Part shown: in pieces, positions 55,139 to 64,000 of the stretch
Numbering within the stretch: position 1 is the stretch's first letter
Layout of the letters: every line of letters begins with the position of its first letter
Assembly: GCF_003185915.1 (NCBI RefSeq)
Contig: NZ_QHLZ01000005.1
Location: 62,001 to 126,000 of the forward strand
DNA length: 64,000 bases
Source of the DNA: Arthrobacter psychrochitiniphilus
GTDB lineage: Bacteria > Actinomycetota > Actinomycetes > Actinomycetales > Micrococcaceae
Reading direction: 5' to 3'
Made by a program: the position numbers and the translations under genes
Notes under the pieces: generated by a model
Seen by the model: only the letters and a program-made list of their open reading frames with translations
The model's database searches: none
Told to the model about the DNA's origin: nothing

Positions 55139-58100
55139 ATGAGTTCCCTGACCCGCACCTTGATCTCACGTGGCTTCTCCGACCTTGAAAACTGTGAGAG
55201 GTTTCTAGGATTTAGCGAACTCGCAGACCTGGACCAGACACAGTTGCTGGACGCGCTGGCCATTGCCGACAACCCGGATATGGCGCTGCAGTCATTGGTA
55301 CGGCTGCTCAGCCGTGCCCCGCAAACCCGGAGCCTGCTCACCTGCGTAGATCCTGACACGGGACGGACACTCTCCAACGCGCACTTGTTCAGGCTCCTCG
55401 GGGCATCGGAGTCATTGGCTGACTTCCTGATGCGGCACCCGGAACATCTCGAGGTGGTGGACCCTGCCCTCATGGGGCGCCCTGCCGCAGCAGATCCGGA
55501 GGTGCTGCGGGCTTCGCTGCTGCGCTCGGTGGGGGCAGAGCCCACGGCGGAGCGTGCCGTGGCGCAGATGTCCAAAAGCCAGGGGCGGATCGCCTTGCGA
55601 ACCATGTACCGCAGGCACTTATGCGAGTTGGCGTTACGGGACCTGGCAGCGCCGTCGCCTCAGGCAGCCATGCCCCAGGCCGGAGCGGAGCTGGCGGATT
55701 TGGCGGCAGCAGCGCTCGAAGCCGCTTTGGCAGTGGCACGCAATGAGGTCGGGGCAGCCTTGGGAGCCGAGAAGGTGGCGGCTGTGCGGCTATCCGTGGT
55801 GGGCATGGGCAAATGTGGCGCCCGGGAGCTGAACTACATCTCCGACGTGGACGTCATGTACGTTGTGGCACTCGATGAACAGGCCGCCGGGGCGCAGGGT
55901 ATTGATGAGAGCGAACTGGTCAGGGTGGGCAATGCTCTGGCAGGGGCACTCTCACGCACCATTTATGCTTCGGAACGTGAGCCGGGCCTGTGGGAAGTTG
56001 ATGCCAATCTGCGCCCCGAAGGCAAGGACGGGCCGTTGGTGCGCACCCTCGAGTCGTACCTTGCCTACTACCACCGGTGGGCGCAAAGCTGGGAATTCCA
56101 GGCACTCTTGAAAGCCCGGACCATCGCCGGAGACAGGGCGCTTGGCGCCGATTTTGAGAACGCTGTGGAACCGCTGATCTGGAACTCCTCTGAGCGGGAC
56201 GGCTTTGTGGAGTCCGTCCAGGCCATGCGACGGCGTGTGACAGCGAGTATTCGTGACGCGGATGCCGGACGCCAGATCAAACTGGGCAAGGGCGGCCTGC
56301 GTGATGTTGAATTTTCCGTCCAGTTACTTCAGCTAGTCCACGGTAAAACTGATCCGAGTGTTCGTTTGCGTGCCACCACTGCGGCCATTGAAGCGCTCAC
56401 ACATGCCGGATATATTGGCCGCACCGATGCCGCGCTGCTGCTCAATCACTACACATATTTGCGCGTGCTAGAACACCGGATTCAACTGGTGCATATGCGC
56501 CGCACGCACACTATGCCAACAGCGCCGGAGCAATTGCGCGCCCTCGCCAGGTCCCTGGAGGGGCCGCTGAGCATGAAGCGGCCCAGTGCGGATTCCCTCG
56601 AAGCTAACTGGTCCAAGGTTAAACGTTCCGTGAGTTCCTTGCATGAGCAGATTTTTTACCGTCCCATCCTGGCCACGGCTGCAAATCTCAGTGCAGAGGA
56701 TGCCGCCCTGACTACCGACGCCGCCCGGGCCCGCCTTGCTGCCCTCGGCTACCGGGATACGGCGGGGGCAGTTCGGCACATCGAGGCCCTGACCGCCGGT
56801 GTGAGCCGCCGGGCAGCTTTGCAGCGCCAACTCCTGCCGGTTCTGCTCGGCTGGTTGGCCAACGGCGTTGACCCCGACGCCGGTCTGCTCGCCTTCCGCC
56901 GGGTGAGCGACGCGCTGGGAACCTCCCATTGGTACCTGGGCATGCTGCGCGATCACCAAGCGGCCGCAGAGCGCTTGTGTCACCTGCTTTCCAGTTCCCG
57001 CCTGGTCAGTGACCTGCTAGAGGTCTCACCGGAGGCCACCGCCTGGCTGGGCAACAGTAAAGAACTTGTTCCGCAAAGCTTTGAATCACAGTGGAGTGAA
57101 ATTCAGTCAACGCTATCCCGCCATGGGGGAGATGCCGGTGCCATCCGGCTCATCCGCCTGCTGCGCCAACGCGAGATCCTGCGCATTGGCATAGCTGACA
57201 GCTGCGGGCTGCTGCGACAAGACGCTGTCTCTCGGGCCTTGAGCGACGTGGACCGGGCCGCCGTGCTGGGCGCCCTCCTCGTGGCCGAAAATGAAATCTA
57301 CGCTGGCACGCCACCGCTGACCCGCGTCCTCGTGGTGGCCATGGGCCGTCAGGGTGGACAAGAAATCGGGTACGGCTCAGACGCTGACGTCCTGTTTGTG
57401 CACCGGCCCGTTGACGGGCTGGCGCAGGACCGGATGGGGGAGGCCACGCAGCAGGCCAAGGCAATCGTTCAGCGGCTCACCACACTGCTGACGGCTCCTT
57501 TGAAGCCTGCCATCCAAGCCGAGCGGGTACTCACTGTGGACGCCGGGCTCCGCCCGGAGGGCCGCAACGGGCCCCTGGTTCGGTCACTGGAAGCGTACCG
57601 GGAATACTATTCCCGCTGGTCCTCCGCCTGGGAGGCTCAGGCCCTGTTGCGGGCGCTTCCCATGGCTGGCTCGGATGTCCTGGCACGCGATTTCATCTCC
57701 ATGGTGAACCCCATCCGGTACCCACAATCCGTGCCGGAAATTAACCTTCGCGAAATCAAACGCATCAAGGCGAGGATGGAATCCGAACGGCTGCCACGCG
57801 GTGCCGATCCTGCCCGGCACGTGAAGCTGGGCCGGGGCGGATTGAGCGATGTTGAATGGTTGGTTCAGCTCCTCCAGCTTCAGCACGCCCACGCTCACCC
57901 CGAACTGCGCACCACCCGCACCATTGCCGCCCTCCACGCCGCTACGGCGCTGGGGCTAGTTGATGGGGACGATTCCGAGACCTTGGAGGCTGCGTGGCGG
58001 CTCGCGGGGAAGATCCGCAACGCCAATGTCATGTGGACCGGCAAGAATTCGGATCTGCTGCCCTCGGCCCGCCATGATCTGGAGGCGGTGGCTAGGTGGT

Positions 58101-58198
58101 GCGGCTACGAACCAGGCAACGCGGCAGCCTTCGAAGAGCACTATCTGGGGCTGACCCGGCGTGCTAGGGCCGTTTTTGAGCGGCTGTTCTACGGCTAA
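55139..58198 (+). CDS. glnE: Bifunctional glutamine synthetase adenylyltransferase/deadenylase
   Basis: GlnE adds or removes AMP on glutamine synthetase according to nitrogen status. The 1019-residue protein contains two nucleotidyltransferase domains: the first with GMGKCGARELNYISDVDVMY (about residue 220-240), the second with AMGRQGGQEIGYGSDADVLF (about 735-755), each followed by a GlnD-type helical PII-uridylyltransferase-like domain (RQIKLGKGGLRDVEF and RHVKLGRGGLSDVEW). Length is normal. It directly follows glnA2, and the pair is conserved in actinobacteria. Confidence 0.96.
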   Translation: MSSLTRTLISRGFSDLENCERFLGFSELADLDQTQLLDALAIADNPDMALQSLVRLLSRAPQTRSLLTCVDPDTGRTLSNAHLFRLLGASESLADFLMRHPEHLEVVDPALMGRPAAADPEVLRASLLRSVGAEPTAERAVAQMSKSQGRIALRTMYRRHLCELALRDLAAPSPQAAMPQAGAELADLAAAALEAALAVARNEVGAALGAEKVAAVRLSVVGMGKCGARELNYISDVDVMYVVALDEQAAGAQGIDESELVRVGNALAGALSRTIYASEREPGLWEVDANLRPEGKDGPLVRTLESYLAYYHRWAQSWEFQALLKARTIAGDRALGADFENAVEPLIWNSSERDGFVESVQAMRRRVTASIRDADAGRQIKLGKGGLRDVEFSVQLLQLVHGKTDPSVRLRATTAAIEALTHAGYIGRTDAALLLNHYTYLRVLEHRIQLVHMRRTHTMPTAPEQLRALARSLEGPLSMKRPSADSLEANWSKVKRSVSSLHEQIFYRPILATAANLSAEDAALTTDAARARLAALGYRDTAGAVRHIEALTAGVSRRAALQRQLLPVLLGWLANGVDPDAGLLAFRRVSDALGTSHWYLGMLRDHQAAAERLCHLLSSSRLVSDLLEVSPEATAWLGNSKELVPQSFESQWSEIQSTLSRHGGDAGAIRLIRLLRQREILRIGIADSCGLLRQDAVSRALSDVDRAAVLGALLVAENEIYAGTPPLTRVLVVAMGRQGGQEIGYGSDADVLFVHRPVDGLAQDRMGEATQQAKAIVQRLTTLLTAPLKPAIQAERVLTVDAGLRPEGRNGPLVRSLEAYREYYSRWSSAWEAQALLRALPMAGSDVLARDFISMVNPIRYPQSVPEINLREIKRIKARMESERLPRGADPARHVKLGRGGLSDVEWLVQLLQLQHAHAHPELRTTRTIAALHAATALGLVDGDDSETLEAAWRLAGKIRNANVMWTGKNSDLLPSARHDLEAVARWCGYEPGNAAAFEEHYLGLTRRARAVFERLFYG

Positions 58199-58370
58199 CC
58201 CGATCCTGGCCTGAAGGGGCCTGTTCCTGGCCTGAGCGGAAGTGGCCGGAAGCGGCTTGAAGTGCGCCGGAATTGACTGTGCTTGACCGCGGCATCTTCA
58301 CAGCAGAGCTTTAGAACCTGTACGTCTGACTTAGGCCATTCGTTCAGGATTTTTCTGTAGGAGGTTCTGC

Positions 58371-59781
58371 ATGCTCCATTTATCATCAGCGTCGCGGCGC
58401 AGCGTTCTGGGGGGGTGCGTTGGCCACAGGCCTGATGGCTGCGCTGGCTCCCAACGCTGTGGCTGCCAGAAACATGCAACTGCGCCCCGCTGGCCAGGAA
58501 ACCATGATTGGCGTTCCCTTTGAAAAATACTCAACAGTGCGCATCGGCGTCATTGGGTTGGGGAACCGTGGCGGTCCCATGAGCGAGGGCTGGGCCGCAG
58601 TGCCCGGCGCCAAGGTAGTTGCTGTTTGCGATATCCGCGCAGATCGCTCAAAGCGAGTGGCTGACCGTCTGGCAGCATTGGGGCGTCCACGCCCGGCGCA
58701 GTACGGTGGTTCAGCCGATTCCTACAAGACGATGCTCAATGAGATGGACCTTGACCTGGTCTACATCGCCACTCCCTGGGAATTCCACCACGAGCAAGGC
58801 AAAGCCGCCATGATCTCCGGCGCCCACGCCATGGTGGAACTGCCCATCGCCACGGGACTTGATGAGCTGTGGGATCTGGTAGATACCTCTGAAAAGACTC
58901 GCAGGCACATGATGCTGGCCGAGAACTGCTCCTACGGCCGCAACGAATTGGCCATGCTGAAGATGGCTCATGAAGGCGTCTTCGGTGATGTGCACAACGG
59001 CCACGGCGGCTATCTGCACGATCTTCGCGATCTGCTCTTCAACGACGGTTACTACACGGATGACTGGCGCCGCAAGTGGCACACCAAGAGCACGGCAAGC
59101 TTCTATGCGATGCACGGACTGGCACCCATCGCCGCTGCCATGGACATCAACCGCGGCGATCGGATGAAGACTCTCTCCGCCACGGCCACCACGGCCAAAG
59201 GCCTTGCCGACTACCGCGCCAGATTTGTTCCCAAGGGGCACCGCTCCTGGAACGAGACGTACGTCAACGGTGACCTGGTCACCTGCATGATCAGCACGGA
59301 AAAGGGCCGGATTATCCGCGCCGAACACGATGTCTGAACACCACGCCCGTACAGCCGCATCAACAGCCTTGCCGGCAGCGGCGGTATTTTTGAGGATTAC
59401 GCAGGCGGCGGCAACACCAATGCCCGGGTCTACATGGAACCGGACCACGGCGGTCACTCCTGGGCCGATTTCTCCCCGTCACTGACCAAATATGATCACT
59501 GGTTGTGGCAGAAGGTTGGGGAGGATGCTGTAGCTAACGGCGGCCACGGCGGCATGGACTACATCATGGCGTGGCGGACCATCCAATCCATGCGCACAGG
59601 CACCATTGCCGACATTGACGTGTACGACTCAGCAGCGTGGTGCGCCCCTGTCCCGCTCAGTGTCATGTCCCTGGCCGATGGTGGCAAACCCGTGGAAATT
59701 CCCGACTTCACCCGTGGCGGCTGGGTCCGCCCGCGTGTGGGCCTGGATTCGGTAGCCATCGACATGCCAGCAGTGGTCTAA
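58371..59781 (+). pseudogene. Broken GH109-like Gfo/Idh/MocA oxidoreductase with Tat signal
   Basis: This is a full-length gene of about 470 codons split by two lesions. It starts at ATG 58371 after AGGAGG and encodes a Tat signal with SRRSVLGG. A run of seven G (58409-58415) then shifts the frame; with six G it would continue GALATGLMAALAPNAVA. The main part runs 58417-59334 with the NAD loop IGVIGLGNRGG, HAMVELPIATG, AENCSYGRNE, GGYLHDLRD and GDRMKTLS. An in-frame TGA (59335-59337) stands where relatives have Ser/Thr before PRPYSRIN, and the same frame continues to TAA-like stop TAA at 59779-59781 with MDYIMAWRTIQSM. The pattern suits GH109 (NAD-dependent N-acetylgalactosaminidase) enzymes. 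Either a decayed gene or one with sequencing errors. Confidence 0.85.
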
Positions 59782-59809
59782 CGCACCTGGAAAGGAGCAA
59801 TAACAAAAC

Positions 59810-61084
59810 ATGAAGAAACTAAGAGCACTTATCGCCATGCTGGCCACCGCGCTGGTCTTTGGCGGAGCAATAACCATCCTGGGCTCCCCTGCCGGGGCGG
59901 AAGGAAGCAATTCCGCCCTCGTCATGAGCATCGCCGAGGTCAATCTCCAGGGCCCGGTTATTTCTGATGTCACAGTCACACTGAAAAACACCTCCAACGC
60001 AGCCATGACGGATGTTTCGGTAGTCATCACAGGACCCATCAACTGGACCCTGTACCCCGAGACTCAAAGCCTGAGCGCGCCCTTGGCAGCCGGTGCGAGC
60101 GCCACTGTCACCGCAGAAATCCACGTACCGAACAACCCCTCCGGTTCGGTAACCCGCAACTTCACCGCCGCTGCAACCTATGCAGGCGGAGATGGCGTCA
60201 AGACCTCCTTCGCGGAGCGCAACCAGTTCACAGGTCCCGTTCCGGCCAGCCTGGCCGAACTGTTCGGCAATGTTGGCACCACCACTGTGGGCACCACCGC
60301 GCAGGGTGACTACGACGGTGGCAAGAACAGCTTCTCACGCGAGAAACTGGCCTTGAAGGGTTACACGCCCGGCGCGAAGATCACCGCTGCAGGCACCGAA
60401 TTCACGTGGCCTTCAGCTGAACCTGGCAAGCCGGATAACGTGACTGGATCAGGGCAGACCTTCAAGTTCGAAGGCCAGGGCAGCAAGATCGCCTTCCTCG
60501 GTTCCGGAGTTCACAACGGCGCCGTTGGCGAGGCCACGGTTCACTACACCGCCGGCAGCAGTTCCAAGGGCACCTTCGGACTCCCCAACTGGGGCTTCCA
60601 AGAGGTTACCGCTCACGGTGCCAGCCTTGCGGTTGAAGTCATGGGCCGCAACACGCCCGCAGGCTTCGCCAATGAAGAGTTCCCATACCGCATGTTCACT
60701 AACACCATTGCCATTGATGCGTCCAAGACCGTATCCATGGTGACGTTGCCGAACAACGCGAACCTGCACGTCTTTGCCATTGCATTCGTTCCCGCTGTTG
60801 AAGGCGAAACCCTTCCGGCACCCACTGCTCCAGCAACTACGGTCCCGGCAACGTCTGCTCCGGCAACCACGGACCCTTCCGTGGCTCCGTCGACTGAGCC
60901 GACGACGGAGCCTACAACTGACCCGGCCACGGAACCCGTCACCACGAAGGATCCGGTAGCGCCCCCCACCACCGGGACAGCTAGCAGCAGCGCAGCTCCG
61001 CTGATCGGCATGGGCGGCCTTCTGCTCGTGGGCGGTCTGGTACTGATGGTGGCACGGCGCCGCCAGCGTTCCAACCACAGCTAG
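59810..61084 (+). CDS. Exported surface protein with NEW3-like domain and C-terminal anchor
   Basis: A 424-residue exported protein. A signal peptide (MKKLRALIAMLATALVFGG, cleavage near PAGA-EG) is followed by a domain resembling the alpha-galactosidase-associated NEW3 domain (DVTVTLKNTSNAAMTDVSV), then a beta-rich domain with DYDGGKNSFSREKLALKGYT and GSGQTFKFEGQGSKIAF as found at the ends of secreted glycosidases. A Pro/Thr-rich stalk (about 335-395) leads to PPTTG, a transmembrane helix and RRRQRSNHS. The tail looks like a sortase signal but lacks a proper LPxTG. It lacks a catalytic domain of its own; it lies 28 nt after the broken GH109 gene, probably in one operon. Confidence 0.78.
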   Translation: MKKLRALIAMLATALVFGGAITILGSPAGAEGSNSALVMSIAEVNLQGPVISDVTVTLKNTSNAAMTDVSVVITGPINWTLYPETQSLSAPLAAGASATVTAEIHVPNNPSGSVTRNFTAAATYAGGDGVKTSFAERNQFTGPVPASLAELFGNVGTTTVGTTAQGDYDGGKNSFSREKLALKGYTPGAKITAAGTEFTWPSAEPGKPDNVTGSGQTFKFEGQGSKIAFLGSGVHNGAVGEATVHYTAGSSSKGTFGLPNWGFQEVTAHGASLAVEVMGRNTPAGFANEEFPYRMFTNTIAIDASKTVSMVTLPNNANLHVFAIAFVPAVEGETLPAPTAPATTVPATSAPATTDPSVAPSTEPTTEPTTDPATEPVTTKDPVAPPTTGTASSSAAPLIGMGGLLLVGGLVLMVARRRQRSNHS

Positions 61085-61105
61085 CAGCTCGTAGTTAGCA
61101 GCAAG

Positions 61106-61145
61106 CAAGAGCGGCCCCCCACCAATTGGTGCGGGGCCGCTCTTG
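61106..61145. terminator. Bidirectional terminator between the surface-protein and sulfatase genes
   Basis: CAAGAGCGGCCCC (61106-61118) and GGGGCCGCTCTTG (61133-61145) pair perfectly over 13 bp and, after one mismatch, continue into CACC/GGTG with an AATT loop. TCTTT follows on the plus strand. Confidence 0.85.
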
Positions 61146-61231
61146 TCTTTGTGCTTTCCGCAATTACGCCGGCGCCAGCTCGTTGGCGCCAGACCCCGAG
61201 CGCTAGACCGGGAGCGCTAGGACGTGAGCGA

Positions 61232-62728
61232 TCAGCCTGCCATGCGCGCCCTGGCGTGGGCCAGCATGGTGGCAACGGGAGCACCGGTGACCAGTTCGCC
61301 GTCGTGCACGAACCCTTCCTCACGTCCGGTGAGATCGGCAATCAGCCGCGACTTCCACAATGCCAACAAGGGAGCATACTCGGGCAGGGGAGCGAGGTTA
61401 TGCATTTCCTCCGGGTCCGCGTCCAGATCAAAAAGCTCCTCCGTACCCCACTCCGAGGCCCACAGGTACTTCACATGCCCGTCGGTGACCCACTGCAGCG
61501 ATTGGTCAAAGTACACGTGCTCACCGTGCAGCCACTCACGCCACGGCTCAACGTCCCCGGCAGGCTCGGCTCCGGAGGGTGTCTGGCGCAGGAACCTCAC
61601 CAACGATTTACCGTCGCAGGATTCCGGGACCGGCACATTGGCCAGTTCCAGCAGGGTGGGCATGATGTCGCGCAGTTCCACCACCTCGTCCACCACTGTG
61701 CCGCGCAGGGCCCGGGGATCATTAGGTGCCGGGACCACTATGAAGGGAACCCGGGCAGAGCCCTCATAACCCACAGACTTACGGTAGAAATCATGGTCCC
61801 CAAGCATTTCACCGTGATCCGAGGTGAAGGCAATGACGGTGTCATCCGCCACACCAAATTCATTGAGGGCCTCAAAGATGCGCCCTAGCTGCAGGTCAAT
61901 CTGCGTCATGAGCCCGTAGTAACCGGCTCTGGCCCTGTGGGTGACGGCCTCCGGCAGCGTCCCAAAGCTCGTCTGGTGGTAGCCGTCGCGGCGTACCGAT
62001 TCGAAGTGGTGCTCCCAATCGCCTACTCGCCGCTTGAAGGCCGGTAGGTCAAGGTACATCTCCATGGCCCAGGCAGGGGGATCGTAGGGGGGATGGGGGC
62101 GGTGAAAGGACAGGTACAAGAAGAAAGGGACCGTGGTGTCGCGGCGGTACAGCCATTCCACTGTTTGGCTGCCAAGCCAAGACGTGGGGTGCAGCCGCTC
62201 CGCCTTGTCCCACGGGCGGGCCACGGTGGAGTTGCAGCCTGCACCGTGGTCAAAATACTCCTCGTCCGCCGTGACACCGGGTTGGCGGCGCAGCCACGGA
62301 ACGTAGTCGTCAAAGAACTTGAAGTCTCGGCGGTTTTCCTTGCGCGCAAAATGAAGGAATCCGTCGTGCAGGATGACATCGTCAAAGCCCACGCGCGAGC
62401 GCTCCGGATATACGTGGAGCTTGCCAATCGCCTGGGTTTGGTAACCCGCCTTGCGGAACTCGCCCTGCAGCGTGATCGGATGGACCTCGTCAAACTTCAC
62501 GCCCTCCTGGTAGCCCACCCGGCCGTGGCGCTCCTGGGACTGGCCGGTAAACAAGGCCACCCGGGCAGGAACGCAGGTGGGTGTTGCTGAATAGCCGTGC
62601 CGGAATCGGGCGCCCGCTCCGGCTAGCTCGTCCAAGTGAGGTGTTTGAACGTAAGGGTGGCCCTCAGCCCCCAAACAATCTCCACGCCACTCATCGACGC
62701 AAATGAGAATCACATTGGGCTTGGTCAT
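61232..62728 (-). CDS. Type I sulfatase (arylsulfatase family)
   Basis: A 498-residue formylglycine-dependent sulfatase. The modification motif CxPxR is present as TPTCVPARVALFTG, so C52 should become formylglycine by the FGE-type maturase. Metal ligands appear in ILICVDEWRGD near the N-terminus and FTSDHGEMLGDH; HRPHPPYDPP and GYYGLMTQIDLQLG are further sulfatase marks. No signal peptide is seen, so it is probably cytoplasmic. It is convergent with the surface-protein gene and divergent from the transporter gene. The substrate is unknown; relatives include choline-sulfatases, phosphonate hydrolases and carbohydrate sulfatases. The ATG has only a weak GAAAG site. Confidence 0.9.
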   Translation of the reverse strand: MTKPNVILICVDEWRGDCLGAEGHPYVQTPHLDELAGAGARFRHGYSATPTCVPARVALFTGQSQERHGRVGYQEGVKFDEVHPITLQGEFRKAGYQTQAIGKLHVYPERSRVGFDDVILHDGFLHFARKENRRDFKFFDDYVPWLRRQPGVTADEEYFDHGAGCNSTVARPWDKAERLHPTSWLGSQTVEWLYRRDTTVPFFLYLSFHRPHPPYDPPAWAMEMYLDLPAFKRRVGDWEHHFESVRRDGYHQTSFGTLPEAVTHRARAGYYGLMTQIDLQLGRIFEALNEFGVADDTVIAFTSDHGEMLGDHDFYRKSVGYEGSARVPFIVVPAPNDPRALRGTVVDEVVELRDIMPTLLELANVPVPESCDGKSLVRFLRQTPSGAEPAGDVEPWREWLHGEHVYFDQSLQWVTDGHVKYLWASEWGTEELFDLDADPEEMHNLAPLPEYAPLLALWKSRLIADLTGREEGFVHDGELVTGAPVATMLAHARARMAG

Positions 62729-62966
62729 GAGCTACTTTCGTCACAGGGATGGTCAGATGCTGGCCGGATGGATAGCCAGGAAGTGGCCGGAATTACATCC
62801 AGCTTACCCAATGAAGCAGTCTTGAGAGATGGACAGCAGTGGCGCATTCGGGGTGAAACTGATATCGAATCGTGATCCATCTCGCATGATCGGAACAAAC
62901 GCTGTACCGTCGAGGGGTACTTAAATCGCCCCAAGAAGGGCGTGACACCGTTGTGAGGGAAAATTT
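62729..62966. other. Divergent intergenic region between sulfatase and transporter genes
   Basis: This 238-nt gap has no gene. It must hold both promoters. A small GTACC/GGTAC dyad followed by TACTTAAAT (about 62907-62926) is a possible transporter promoter element; I could not assign -35 boxes. Confidence 0.35.
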
Positions 62967-64000
62967 ATGCTCAGGCTTCCACCCCTACGGCGGCGCAGCG
63001 GCGGCACATTTGCCGCCCTCGCCGCCTTTTTTACCGTCGTTTTCATGCTGCTCGGGATTGGCGGCGCCTCAGCGTTGAGCGTGCCGGCACCTGCAGCGGC
63101 GGGCACCGCAGTGCAGCACACCGGCGTGGAGGGCAAGAAATTCGCCATTGCCACTGACACCACCTTCGCCCCCTTTGAATTCCGTGACGGCAGCGGCAAT
63201 CTGGTGGGCATCGACATGGACCTGCTCAACGCCATTGCCAAGAGTCAGGGCTTTGAAGTTGACATCAAGTCATTGGGCTTTGATGCGGCGTTGCAGGCAT
63301 TGCAGTCCAACCAGGTAGCAGGCGTCATCGCTGGCATGTCCATCACGGATGAGCGCAAGAAGATCTTTGACTTCTCCGACCCCTACTTTGACTCCGGTGT
63401 GCAGATGGCGGTGGCCAAGAACGACGACGCCATCAAGACCTACGCCGATCTCAAGGGCAAGAGCGTCACCGCCAAGCGTGGCAGCGAGGGTGAAACGTTC
63501 GCCAAGTCCATCGCGGGCAAATACGGTTTCACCGTCAAGGCACTCGCAGATTCCGCCACCATGTATGACGACGTCAAGGCCGGCAACTCCGTGGCCGTGT
63601 TCGACGACTACCCGGTGCTCGCTTACGGTGTCAGCCAGAACAACGGGCTGAAGATTGTCACCGAAAAAGAACAGGGCAGCTCCTACGGCTTCGCCGTTAA
63701 CAAGGGCCAAAATCAGGACCTTCTGAAGGCGTTTGACACCGGCTTGGCCGAGTTGAAGGCCAATGGCGAGTACGACTTGATCTTGGACACCTACCTGGCC
63801 AAGACCGAGGTCACCGAGCAGGGCAGCTTCTTCCAGCTCGTTGCGGACAGCTTCCCCGCCCTCATGAAGGGGCTCTGGCTGACCATGGTGGCCACCGTCC
63901 TCTCGCTTGCAATCGCCCTCGTCCTCGGTGTCCTGTTCGGCTTCTTCAAGGTCTCCGAAAGCAAGATCATGCGGGGCATTGCCACTACGTATGTGTCTAT
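62967..64000 (+). CDS. Polar amino-acid ABC transporter, fused substrate-binding and permease protein, 3' truncated
   Basis: The first 344 codons of a fused importer subunit; the frame runs off the window. After an N-terminal signal/membrane segment (LAAFFTVVFMLLGIGGASA) comes a type SBP_bac_3 binding domain (about 50-285) with ATDTTFAPFEFRDGSGNLVG, GMSITDERKKIFDFSDPYF, AKRGSEGETFA and GFAVNKGQ. From about 295 the permease begins (FPALMKGLWLTMVATVLSLAI). GlnP-type proteins of Gram-positive bacteria have this fused layout and import glutamine, glutamate or similar polar amino acids with a separate ATPase. ATG 62967 has GAGGGA upstream. Confidence 0.9.
   Translation, partial: MLRLPPLRRRSGGTFAALAAFFTVVFMLLGIGGASALSVPAPAAAGTAVQHTGVEGKKFAIATDTTFAPFEFRDGSGNLVGIDMDLLNAIAKSQGFEVDIKSLGFDAALQALQSNQVAGVIAGMSITDERKKIFDFSDPYFDSGVQMAVAKNDDAIKTYADLKGKSVTAKRGSEGETFAKSIAGKYGFTVKALADSATMYDDVKAGNSVAVFDDYPVLAYGVSQNNGLKIVTEKEQGSSYGFAVNKGQNQDLLKAFDTGLAELKANGEYDLILDTYLAKTEVTEQGSFFQLVADSFPALMKGLWLTMVATVLSLAIALVLGVLFGFFKVSESKIMRGIATTYVS

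Noticed and set aside
59335..59337. TGA as a selenocysteine codon
   Set aside because: Relatives have Ser/Thr rather than Cys here, no supporting hairpin stood out, and the same gene has a frameshift, so a mutation is simpler.

Overview
The window looks like the chromosomal backbone of a high-GC Gram-positive actinobacterium, most probably an Arthrobacter-type member of the Micrococcaceae. Three things point there. The gene order repeats the mycobacterial Rv2145c-Rv2187 region (wag31-yggT-sepF-yggS-pgeF-ftsZ ... mraZ, a DUF3040 gene, an idsA-type gene, an Rv2175c-type gene, pknL, class II aroG, plsC-type and fadD15-type genes). Several genes have actinobacterial leaderless promoters. MurE lacks the DNPR diaminopimelate signature, which fits a lysine-type peptidoglycan. 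The genus is inference.

Layout. 1-2187: the end of glycine decarboxylase gcvP. 2470-5865: pyruvate carboxylase. 5994-13083: a long-chain acyl-CoA synthetase, a ROK sugar kinase, a two-gene unit (alpha/beta hydrolase plus membrane protein), a plsC-type acyltransferase and DAHP synthase. 13251-17665: a PASTA-domain Ser/Thr kinase (PknL type), a LysM lytic transglycosylase and the Rv2175c-type DNA-binding protein. 17804-21570: a polyprenyl diphosphate synthase, a lipoprotein, DNA polymerase IV and a DUF3040 protein.

22115-42513 is the dcw division and cell-wall cluster: mraZ, rsmH, ftsL-like, ftsI, murE, murF, mraY, murD, ftsW, murG, murC, ftsQ, ftsZ, pgeF, yggS, sepF, yggT, divIVA. Most junctions from rsmH to ftsQ overlap or nearly touch, so it reads as one translationally coupled operon. 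It has a triple GTGGAG MraZ box upstream of mraZ, an mraW-type structured RNA between mraZ and rsmH, and a separate promoter region with a 21-bp palindrome upstream of ftsZ. Lipid II is made and flipped by MurC-F, MraY, MurG and FtsW, polymerised by FtsW/FtsI, and directed by FtsZ, SepF and DivIVA.

42666-58198: housekeeping genes lspA, rluD-type, dnaE, a membrane protein, hisD, nrdR, polyphosphate glucokinase ppgK, map, a small acidic protein, panB, glnA2 and glnE.

58371-62728 is the only region that looks accessory. It holds a GH109-like Gfo/Idh gene broken by one extra G in a G7 tract inside its Tat signal and by an in-frame TGA, a wall- or membrane-anchored surface protein with a threonine-rich stalk, and a sulfatase. 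At 62967-64000 an amino-acid ABC transporter with fused binding and permease domains begins and runs off the window. I found no tRNA, rRNA, CRISPR array, insertion sequence or prophage. I see no obviously new multi-gene system; the most notable signals are the broken GH109 gene, the structured RNA upstream of rsmH, and three palindromic or repeated operator-like sites.
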